This document shows, piece by piece, positions 1-4,966 of a stretch of 5,518 nt of DNA; position 1 is the first letter of the stretch, and the number at the start of each line of letters is the position of its first letter. The stretch is from contig NZ_PEGG01000198.1 of the NCBI RefSeq assembly GCF_002737765.1, forward strand, positions 1 to 5,518, given 5' to 3'. The DNA comes from Caulobacter sp. B11. Its GTDB lineage: Bacteria; Pseudomonadota; Alphaproteobacteria; Caulobacterales; Caulobacteraceae. Under the pieces are notes generated by a model. It had not been told where the DNA came from. It worked only from the letters and a program-made list of their open reading frames with translations, and made no database searches. The position numbers and the translations under genes are program-made.

Positions 1-659
1 CTTGGCCGCGTGCACCCGGCCCCGCCCAGTTCCTCGGCGGTGACCACCTCGTTGGTGACCGTCTTGACCACATCGGGCCCGGTCACGAACATGTAGCTGG
101 TGTCCTTCACCATGAAGATGAAGTCGGTCATGGCGGGGCTATAGACGTCGCCGCCGGCGCAGGGACCCATGATCACGCTGATCTGGGGCACGACGCCCGA
201 GGCCATGACGTTTTCCATGAAGATGTCGGCATATCCGGCCAGGCTGTCGACACCCTCCTGGATGCGCGCGCCGCCGGCGTCGAACAGGCCGATCACCGGC
301 GCGCCGACCTTCATGGCCTGGCGCTGCACCTTGACGATCTTGGCCGCGTGGGCGCCCGACAGCGATCCGCCGAACACCGTGAAGTCCTTGGAGAACACAT
401 AGACGATCTTGCCGTTGATCGTGCCCCAGCCGGTGACTACGCCGTCGCCGGGGATCTTCTGGTCCTGCATGCCGAAGTCGGCGCAGCGGTGCTCGACGAA
501 CATGTCGAACTCCTCGAACGAGCCTTCGTCGAGCAGCAGGTCGATACGCTCGCGCGCCGTCAGCTTGCCCTTGGCGTGCTGGCTGGCCACGCGCTTTTCG
601 CCGCCGCCCGCGCGGGCCTGCTCGCGACGACGGTCCAGTTCTTCAAGGATGGTGTGCAC
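1..659 (-). CDS. pccB: Propionyl-CoA carboxylase beta subunit (carboxyltransferase), N-terminal part
   Basis: This is the biotin-dependent carboxyltransferase half of propionyl-CoA carboxylase. It moves CO2 from carboxybiotin on the alpha subunit to propionyl-CoA, giving methylmalonyl-CoA in the cytoplasm. About 215 of the usual ~510 residues are present. Visible family blocks: GGGEKR (18-23), [17 protein letters not shown] (27-43), EHRCADFGM (56-64), [10 protein letters not shown] (70-79), [11 protein letters not shown] (89-99), [17 protein letters not shown] (127-143) and [16 protein letters not shown] (165-180). The GTG start at 657-659 is chosen because AGGGGAG lies 7 nt upstream, a stop lies further upstream in frame with no ATG between, and the following [11 protein letters not shown] matches the family N-terminus. 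The other end is cut by the window. At the last codons the frame turns to GCTRP after ELGGA; one extra base at 15-17 would restore GVHAAK, with the His usually found after GGAxx. The family is certain. Propionyl-CoA rather than another acyl-CoA is inferred from overall similarity. Confidence 0.93.
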   Translation of the reverse strand, partial: MHTILEELDRRREQARAGGGEKRVASQHAKGKLTARERIDLLLDEGSFEEFDMFVEHRCADFGMQDQKIPGDGVVTGWGTINGKIVYVFSKDFTVFGGSLSGAHAAKIVKVQRQAMKVGAPVIGLFDAGGARIQEGVDSLAGYADIFMENVMASGVVPQISVIMGPCAGGDVYSPAMTDFIFMVKDTSYMFVTGPDVVKTVTNEVVTAEELGGAGCTRP

Positions 660-710
660 GCGAACGCTCCCCTGCTCAAACCTGGCGGCTTGGCCACCTT
701 ATAAAAACGA

Positions 711-739
711 GCCCTAGCGAGGCGCGCCCGGTCTGGCAA
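711..739 (-). promoter_or_regulatory. Candidate housekeeping promoter for pccB
   Basis: On the minus strand TTGCCAG (733-739) is followed after 14 bases by GCTAGGGC (711-718). This resembles the Caulobacter housekeeping pattern TTGACGS-N10-14-GCTANAWC, matching 5 of 7 and 6 of 8 positions. It would give a leader of roughly 45 nt before the GTG start. The gap between atp12 and pccB (660-781) also holds a small hairpin, GCAAGG/CCTTGC at 736-741/746-751, with no T-run after it, so I do not call a terminator. The promoter rests on a consensus match alone. Confidence 0.3.
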
Positions 740-781
740 GGCGGCCCTTGCGGCAGTGCAGCAAGCGGCGGGATCGGAAGG

Positions 782-1534
782 TCAGCGCCGCAGGGCCGCG
801 AACCATTGGTCCAGCGCCTCGGCCTCGATGGCCAGGGCCTGGGCCCGGGCCGCGGCCTCGGCGTCCTGACCCCAGATGTCGGCCTGGAAGATCTCCTCCA
901 GCCGCGACAGGTCCAACGCCTTCCGGCCGGTGACGGCGCCGGCGCGAAGGGCCAGGGACAGCACGGTCGAGCCCAGCAGCCCCGCGCCATAGGCCACCCC
1001 GGCCAGGCTGAAGTCATCCAGGGTCAGGGCCAGGGCCTCGACGGCGGCCAAGGTCGCGGGCGGCTGGGGGGCGTGGACCACGGTGTTGACCGGGGCGAAG
1101 CTCAGGCCCAGCTCGGCCTTGGCCCAGTCCAGCATCGCGCCCCACTCGCGCGCCTGGCGCTCGACCAAGGGGGTCGGGTGTTCGGCGTGGTAGCAGAGCA
1201 GGTCCGAGCCGGCATAGGCGGCGACCTCGGCGGCGACCTCGGCCCGGGTCTCGGCGATCCGGTCGATGGCGGTGAAGGCCAGCCGCGTGGCGGGCATGGC
1301 GGTGGAATCGATGACCTCGACCTGGGCGTCCCACTCGCCGGCCACCAGCTGGGCCAGGGCCAGGCTGGGCAGGACCAGCGGCTTGCGGGCCGGCGACTTA
1401 GGCGTGCGGCCGTCCAGCTGCACGGCGAAACCGCCCTCGACGGGCGCCGCGGCGGCGAGCTTGTAGAAGCGGCGGGGGCGTTGCAGCAGGTCGGGTTTGT
1501 CGGCCACGGCGAAATATCCGGTTCGGGCGGACAT
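782..1534 (-). CDS. atp12: ATP12 family F1-ATPase assembly chaperone
   Basis: This 250-aa protein matches the ATP12 chaperone family. In mitochondria the family binds the free F1 alpha subunit during ATP synthase assembly; alphaproteobacteria carry the homologue. Visible signature: RPRRFYK (19-25), QLDGRTPKSPARKPL (39-53), a conserved AGEWDAQ (65-71), MPATRLAFTAIDR (80-92), GSDLLCYHAEHPTPLVERQAREW (109-131), the hydrophobic core DDFSLAGVAYGAGLLGSTVLSLAL (173-196) and the C-terminal EEIFQADIWGQDAEA (213-227). Length is normal and there is no signal peptide, as expected for a cytoplasmic chaperone. The ATG at 1532-1534 is preceded immediately in frame by TAG, so no longer form exists; the only Shine-Dalgarno-like bases are AGG four nt before it. 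The start sits inside an inverted repeat (1526-1550). The gene lies downstream of rluC in the same direction, separated by about 170 bp that hold a palindromic repeat. The frame is intact. Confidence 0.93.
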   Translation of the reverse strand: MSARTGYFAVADKPDLLQRPRRFYKLAAAAPVEGGFAVQLDGRTPKSPARKPLVLPSLALAQLVAGEWDAQVEVIDSTAMPATRLAFTAIDRIAETRAEVAAEVAAYAGSDLLCYHAEHPTPLVERQAREWGAMLDWAKAELGLSFAPVNTVVHAPQPPATLAAVEALALTLDDFSLAGVAYGAGLLGSTVLSLALRAGAVTGRKALDLSRLEEIFQADIWGQDAEAAARAQALAIEAEALDQWFAALRR

Positions 1535-1550
1535 CTACCTGATGTCCGCC
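1526..1550 (-). promoter_or_regulatory. Perfect 10-bp inverted repeat enclosing the atp12 start codon
   Basis: On the minus strand GGCGGACATC (1550-1541), a five-base spacer AGGTA (1540-1536) and GATGTCCGCC (1535-1526) form a perfect 10-bp stem with a 5-nt loop. The only Shine-Dalgarno-like bases (AGG) fall in the loop and the ATG falls in the 3' arm. Seen directly: symmetry and position. Inferred: the mRNA hairpin would hide the start codon and limit translation, or the dyad is a binding site for a dimeric regulator. Coincidence remains possible because one arm is coding sequence. Confidence 0.55.
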
Positions 1551-1586
1551 ACACGTTTCGAGGCGAGGGTGAGGCGCGGAGTCCTC

Positions 1587-1707
1587 GGCCCTAGAGCCCT
1601 TTCGCTTCAGATGGAGCCATCCAAAGCGCTCAAATGGACTCTAAACGTTTGATTCTAGAGCTTTCTATCCCGTTTTCAGAGCTCCATGAAAACGGGACAG
1701 GCCCTAG
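1587..1707. repeat. Two-part intergenic palindromic repeat (CTAGAG type)
   Basis: The ~120 bp between rluC and atp12 contain a compound palindromic element. It is bounded by two direct GGCCCTAG copies (1587-1594 and 1700-1707) and has CTAGAGC at 1591-1597 and 1655-1661. The first half holds an imperfect stem (1603-1614 with 1617-1628, 2 mismatches). The centre has the 8-bp palindrome AAACGTTT (1643-1650) inside a CTCTA/TAGAG stem (1639-1643/1656-1660). The second half has a perfect 10-bp stem CCCGTTTTCA/TGAAAACGGG (1669-1678/1687-1696) around a loop containing GAGCTC. From memory, elements with CTAGAGC and AAACGTTTGATT are scattered through Caulobacter-type genomes; this was not searched. No stem is followed by a T-run on the transcribed strand, so it is not a classical terminator. 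It could still affect mRNA processing between the two genes. Confidence 0.7.
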
Positions 1708-2693
1708 CGCCGCTTCAGCTGCTTGCGGGCGAACGGATCGGCCTCGGCCTCGTCCTCCGAGAAGCCGAACTTGGCGAAGCCGGCCTTCATCTCGGGGCTG
1801 AGCGGGGCCTCGATGTGCAACATGCCCACCGACGGGTGCGGCAGGTAGATCGAGCGGGCGTGCAGCTGCAGCTTCAGGCCCTCGGACAGCTGGCCGGCCT
1901 TGTCGTCGCTGTATTTCGGGTCGCCGAGGATCGGATGGCCGATGGCCTTCATGTGGGCGCGCAGCTGGTGCGTGCGGCCGGTATGCGGGCGCAAGGCCAG
2001 CCAGGTGACCCGCGGTCCGGCGCGGCTGATCGAGACATATTCGGTCTCGGCCGGCTGGGCGTCCTTGTCCTTGGGCTCGGCGGGCACGACCAGTTCGCGG
2101 TCGCCGACGCCGCGCTTGGCGAGGTGCAGCTCGATCACGCCCTCGACCGGGTGCGGGTTGCCCGCGACGATGGCCCAGTAGGTTTTCTGCGCCTTGCGCT
2201 TGGCGAACGAGCCCGACAGACGGGCCGCCGCGCCGGGGGTCTTGCCCAGCAGCAGCACGCCGGAGGTGTCGCGGTCCAGCCGGTGGACCAGCTTGGGCCG
2301 GTTGACGCCCTCGCCCCAGGCGCTCAGCAGCTTGTCGATGTGGTGGGTGGTCTTGGTGCCGCCCTGCACGGCCAGGCCGGCGGGCTTGTTCAGCGCCAGG
2401 ACCTCTTCGTCCTCGTAGAGCACCAGCGACTTGGCGAAGGCGATGTCGCGCGGCGACAGGGCGCGCTTCTCGTCCTTGTCGGGCGCTTCGGGCAGCGGCG
2501 GGACGCGGACCTGGCTGCCGGCCGCCAGCTTGGTGTCGGCCTTGACGCGCGAGCCGTCGACCCGCACCTGGCCGGAGCGGAACAGCTTGTTGAGCTGGAT
2601 GTGGTTGAGGTGCGGCCAGCGGCGCTTGAACCAGCGGTCGAGACGAACGCCGTCCTCGCCGTTGTCCACATAGAGGGTCCGAACTTCGTTCAT
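1704..2693 (-). CDS. rluC: RluA-family 23S rRNA pseudouridine synthase (RluC-like)
   Basis: This 329-aa protein converts selected uridines in 23S rRNA to pseudouridine. RluC itself acts at positions 955, 2504 and 2580 (E. coli numbering); the exact sites here are not provable. It has an N-terminal S4 RNA-binding domain (about 16-65: RLDRWFKRRWPHLNHIQLNKLFRSGQVRVDG) and then the catalytic domain. The latter shows LNKPAGLAVQGG (101-112), HRLDRDTSGVLLLGKT (137-152, catalytic Asp140), KTYWAIV (170-176), RPHTGRTHQLRAHM (235-248) and HPILGDPKYS (253-262). Length and frame are normal. The reading frame is open further upstream, but the ATG at 2691-2693 fits the family start and overlaps the crcB stop as ATGA, with AGGA 10 nt before it, suggesting translational coupling. 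The TAG stop (1704-1706) lies within the last bases of the palindromic repeat. RluC is preferred over RluD because of S4-domain spacing and neighbourhood; that assignment is moderate. Confidence 0.93.
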   Translation of the reverse strand: MNEVRTLYVDNGEDGVRLDRWFKRRWPHLNHIQLNKLFRSGQVRVDGSRVKADTKLAAGSQVRVPPLPEAPDKDEKRALSPRDIAFAKSLVLYEDEEVLALNKPAGLAVQGGTKTTHHIDKLLSAWGEGVNRPKLVHRLDRDTSGVLLLGKTPGAAARLSGSFAKRKAQKTYWAIVAGNPHPVEGVIELHLAKRGVGDRELVVPAEPKDKDAQPAETEYVSISRAGPRVTWLALRPHTGRTHQLRAHMKAIGHPILGDPKYSDDKAGQLSEGLKLQLHARSIYLPHPSVGMLHIEAPLSPEMKAGFAKFGFSEDEAEADPFARKQLKRR

Positions 2694-3076
2694 GCCGCAA
2701 ACATCCTGCGGGCGACGATCAGGCCCGCGAAAAGGGCCGCCACGGACAGAAGCACGCTGGCGGTCGTATAGGAAAAGGCCTGGCCGTAGGCGCGCTTCTG
2801 AATCATCAGCGCCACCTCCAGCGAAAAGGCCGAAAAGGTGGTGAATCCGCCCATGACGCCCACCGCCAGCAGAACGCGCCATTGTTCATGGTTAGCGTCG
2901 GCCTTGTGGGCGAGCCAGGACGCCAGGGCGCCCATCAGAAATCCGCCGACGACATTGACGGTAAAGGTGCCATAGGGCCAGGCCGAGCCCAGCAGGCGAT
3001 AGGTCGAAAGGCCCACAAGATAGCGGGCGACGGAGCCGGCGGCTCCGCCAGCGGCCACGAGGAGCAGTTTGATCAT
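2690..3076 (-). CDS. crcB: Fluoride channel CrcB/FluC
   Basis: This 128-aa inner-membrane protein is a CrcB/Fluc fluoride channel, which lets fluoride leave the cytoplasm passively and protects against fluoride toxicity. Four hydrophobic segments are visible: about 3-27, 36-56, 67-91 and 101-123. Family residues are present: GGAAGSVARY (10-19), GTFTVNVVGGFLMG (36-49) with the pore Asn41, and GGFTTFSAFSLE (76-87), carrying the Phe/Thr/Ser track that lines the pore and binds the central sodium. Only one copy is seen, consistent with an antiparallel homodimer, the usual form of single-gene Fluc. The ATG at 3074-3076 follows a modest AAGGG. The stop TGA overlaps the rluC ATG. A crcB-rluC pair is, from memory, common in alphaproteobacteria, so the link is probably shared transcription rather than shared function. 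I could not recognise a fluoride riboswitch in the leader. Confidence 0.96.
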   Translation of the reverse strand: MIKLLLVAAGGAAGSVARYLVGLSTYRLLGSAWPYGTFTVNVVGGFLMGALASWLAHKADANHEQWRVLLAVGVMGGFTTFSAFSLEVALMIQKRAYGQAFSYTTASVLLSVAALFAGLIVARRMFAA

Positions 3077-3212
3077 GGGCCCTTATGCGCCGCGCAGCGC
3101 CATACGCCAAGCCGCCGCTACGATAACCATTTGTTTAAACCCTCTTCCTGCACCGGCCATTAAGCGCGCGGCCGCCATTCTGACGACACCCCCCTCCGGC
3201 CCGCCAGGTTCC
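3077..3212. promoter_or_regulatory. Divergent intergenic region with AT-rich palindrome
   Basis: These 136 bp separate the starts of crcB (minus) and the GGDEF/EAL-like gene (plus), so both promoters probably lie here. The only AT-rich patch is 3123-3140, which ends in the 8-bp palindrome GTTTAAAC (3133-3140). Just before it is ATAACCAT (3123-3130), one base off TTAACCAT, a form reported for CtrA sites. The classical TTAA-N7-TTAA spacing is not met: ATAA and TTAA are 8 bases apart. I see no convincing -35/-10 pair for either direction and no fluoride riboswitch. An open frame runs through the region in phase with the plus-strand gene but has no usable start before 3213 other than ones overlapping crcB. 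Confidence 0.35.
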
Positions 3213-4451
3213 ATGTCGTTCGAAATCCGCGCTCCTGCCGACCCGCCCGAGCACCTCGCGCTCAGCGGACCGATGCTCAATCGCCTGGCCGGTTCCGACC
3301 TGGTGGCGCGCGGCTCTGTCAATGTCATCAGCGTCAAGGCGATCCGCCTCTGGGCCGGCGACTGGTGGGAAAAGAAGCGCGACGACGTCTGGACCTATGT
3401 CGACCGCAAGCTGGCGCAACATCTGGATCGCCAGGACCTGAGGGGCCGTGTCAACGAGGACGACTTCCTGATCGCCATGGCCCAGGACCAGGGTCTGGCC
3501 GCCCAGGCGGCCAGCGTCCGGATCCTCGAAGACGTTCTGACCCATGTGCTGGGCGCGGCCAGTCCGGAGGATCTCAACGTCCGCTCGGTGGTCGGCGTCG
3601 GACCTGACGGCCTGGTCTGCCGACGGGTCAACGCCGCCGTCGTTCTGGCCGCCAGGGCCCGGCGCGACTCCGCCCACTCGCCCCTGCGGCTGGACATCGA
3701 GCTCAGCGACGAGACACGGCGTACGCCGGTCGCCTTCACGACCGCCGGCGGGGTCGCCCTGCGGGTGGACTTCGCGCTGGAGCACGTCATCGGCCTGCGG
3801 CAGGGCGTGACGACCGCCGTGCGCATCGAGCCGATCGTCACCCATCTGGGGACCGGTCGCGCCATCAACAGCCGGGCGATCAGCCGCCTGCCCGACCGCG
3901 ACGCGGCCTTCATTGACGAGGCGGCCCTGAAATTCGCCGCGGTGTTCGCGGCGGCCTCTCAGGGGCATGAGCGCCCCGACCTCATCGTTCCGGCCTCGTT
4001 CCGCACCCTAGGCACCCAGCGCGGCCGCGACCTGCTGACCGGCACCTCCGGCCTGTCCCTGGCCCAACTGCGCGGCGGAGTGATGATCGAGCTGATCGAC
4101 ATCACCCGCGGCACCCCCGCCGGCCGCCTGCTCGAGGTGGTCGGCCTGCTCAAGGCCCTGACCCGCGGGGTGATCGCCCGCATTCCGCCCGAGCGCGAGC
4201 CGTTGAAGAGCCTGCGCGACGCCCGGCTGTTCGGCGTCAGCCTCGACGCCTCGGACCTGGTCGGCCCCGCCGACAAGATCGCCGCCGAGATCATGGACTT
4301 TGGTCGCAACGCCCATGGCCTGGCCGCGATGACCATCCTGCAGGGCCTGCCGATCGAGGGCTATTTCACGGCCGCTGAAACCGCGGGCCTGTCTCATGCC
4401 GGTTTGAGAGCCAAGCTCCCGGCGGCTCCGGCGCAAAGGGCGGCCGCCTAG
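3213..4451 (+). CDS. Uncharacterised protein with degenerate GGDEF and EAL-like regions
   Basis: This 412-aa protein has no function I can name. Residues about 35-113 read like a shortened GGDEF domain: a hydrophobic strand (SVNVISVKAIRLW), a helix ending VDRKLAQHLDRQDLRGRV, then NEDDFLIAM (81-89) where active enzymes have GGDEF, followed by the usual A..A..R.L helix. Residues about 180-395 have an EAL-like order: RIEPIVTHLGTGRAINSRAISRL (204-226), LIVPASFRTLG (257-267), MIELIDITRG (291-300), DARLFGVSLDASDL (336-349) and LQGLPIEGYF (376-385). The EAL glutamate, the DDFG metal site and the KID lysine are all missing. If the reading is right, it can neither make nor break cyclic di-GMP and would be a binding or scaffold protein. 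There is no signal peptide or membrane segment. The ATG at 3213 is chosen over an open frame back to 3069 because that would overlap crcB and add low-complexity sequence. The Shine-Dalgarno (CAGG) is weak. The stop is shared with the convergent lipoprotein gene. Confidence 0.82.
   Translation: MSFEIRAPADPPEHLALSGPMLNRLAGSDLVARGSVNVISVKAIRLWAGDWWEKKRDDVWTYVDRKLAQHLDRQDLRGRVNEDDFLIAMAQDQGLAAQAASVRILEDVLTHVLGAASPEDLNVRSVVGVGPDGLVCRRVNAAVVLAARARRDSAHSPLRLDIELSDETRRTPVAFTTAGGVALRVDFALEHVIGLRQGVTTAVRIEPIVTHLGTGRAINSRAISRLPDRDAAFIDEAALKFAAVFAAASQGHERPDLIVPASFRTLGTQRGRDLLTGTSGLSLAQLRGGVMIELIDITRGTPAGRLLEVVGLLKALTRGVIARIPPEREPLKSLRDARLFGVSLDASDLVGPADKIAAEIMDFGRNAHGLAAMTILQGLPIEGYFTAAETAGLSHAGLRAKLPAAPAQRAAA
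4448..4451. other. CTAG acting as stop codon on both strands
   Basis: The palindrome CTAG supplies TAG to the plus-strand gene (4449-4451) and TAG to the minus-strand lipoprotein gene (4448-4450). The convergent genes therefore overlap tail to tail by four bases with no room for a terminator between them. Confidence 0.85.
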
Positions 4452-4947
4452 AGCGCCGCCCGTCCCTCGCCGACGGTCCGAATGATGTCGCGCGCCCGAT
4501 AGACATCGGCGCCGGTCGGCGGCGGTCCCTTGCCGAACACGACTTCGAGCGACGCCGCCGGCGCTGGGCCGGGACCGAGATTGAAGCTCGTGCCCAGGCC
4601 GACTCCGATCCCGCCGCCCCGACCATAGCCGCCCGTGCCGCCGCCGATCGACAGGGTCGATCCCCGACGCGGGGCATCCTGGCGCATCGCCCGATCGGCC
4701 ACCCGGAACCAGTCATAGCCGTCGCGCACCGCCAGCTCGGCGGCGCGCAGCAGGGCATAGTCGGCGACCTGGGCCTCGGGCGCGCCGGGTCCGCCCTGGA
4801 AGGACACGCGGTAGCGTCCGGCCTCCAGCCGATAATCCGAAAAGCCGGCCTGACCGGCGCGCGCTGCGCGGCATAGAGCGTTGGGGCGGTCGTGGCGCAG
4901 GCGCCCCAGCAGGACGGTGGCGGCGGCGAGGGCGATCAGGATTTCAT
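4448..4947 (-). CDS. Small lipoprotein, CC0125/CC1285-like, with frameshifted signal region
   Basis: The mature part ([45 protein letters not shown], a Gly-rich stretch [41 protein letters not shown]) resembles the Caulobacter CC0125/CC1285 family of putative lipoproteins, which have no known role. In the frame as read it begins with TTG at 4952-4954, only one base from AGGAGGAG (4956-4963), and its N-terminus lacks a lipobox. The ATG at 4945-4947 lies 8 bases after that Shine-Dalgarno. From it, three one-base corrections in homopolymers (add one at 4942-4944, remove one at 4904-4907, add one at 4854-4855) give a 166-aa protein starting [17 protein letters not shown], with a perfect lipobox at Cys17. 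I therefore take the ATG as the true start and the protein as a membrane-anchored lipoprotein. It lies 19 bp downstream of the second pseudouridine synthase gene, probably in one transcript. Family assignment is from memory and moderate. Confidence 0.75.
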
Positions 4948-4955
4948 GGCGCAAT

Positions 4956-4963
4956 CTCCTCCT
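4956..4963 (-). promoter_or_regulatory. Strong Shine-Dalgarno deciding the lipoprotein start
   Basis: AGGAGGAG on the minus strand stands 8 bases before ATG 4945-4947 and only one base before the TTG at 4952-4954. Spacing therefore favours the ATG, although the frame from that ATG hits a stop after three codons in the sequence as given. This independently supports a missing base just after the start. Confidence 0.7.
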
Positions 4964-4966
4964 GAC

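Noticed and set aside
703..718. Similarity of AAAAACGAGCCCTAGCG near pccB to the end of the palindromic repeat
   Set aside because: The shared run is short and has no accompanying stems, so it cannot be called a second repeat copy.
806..1594. Long open frame on the plus strand opposite atp12
   Set aside because: It is a Gly/Gln/Arg-rich low-complexity shadow frame typical of GC-rich DNA; the minus strand carries a clear ATP12 protein.
1666..1700. Rho-independent terminator after rluC
   Set aside because: The 10-bp stem at 1669-1696 is perfect, but neither strand has a T-run directly after it, and it belongs to the larger repeat.
1686..2771. Long open frame on the plus strand opposite rluC
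   Set aside because: It lies antisense to a gene with clear catalytic motifs and shows no recognisable protein features.
2694..2882. Longer N-terminus for rluC in the open frame up to 2882
   Set aside because: This stretch is the antiparallel-free overlap with crcB coding sequence in another frame; the S4 domain starts properly after the ATG at 2693, and the ATGA overlap is typical.
3077..3180. Fluoride riboswitch upstream of crcB
   Set aside because: I looked for the conserved GGNGAUGG-type start and pseudoknot pattern in the minus-strand leader and did not find it.
3069..3212. Longer N-terminus for the plus-strand gene starting at 3069
   Set aside because: The frame is open, but it would overlap the crcB start, the added 48 residues are Ala/Pro-rich without recognisable pattern, and ATG 3213 gives a better-looking N-terminus.
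3135..3968. Long minus-strand open frame opposite the GGDEF/EAL-like gene
   Set aside because: Gly/Asp/Arg-rich composition without domain pattern; the plus frame has normal amino-acid balance and alternating helix/strand texture.
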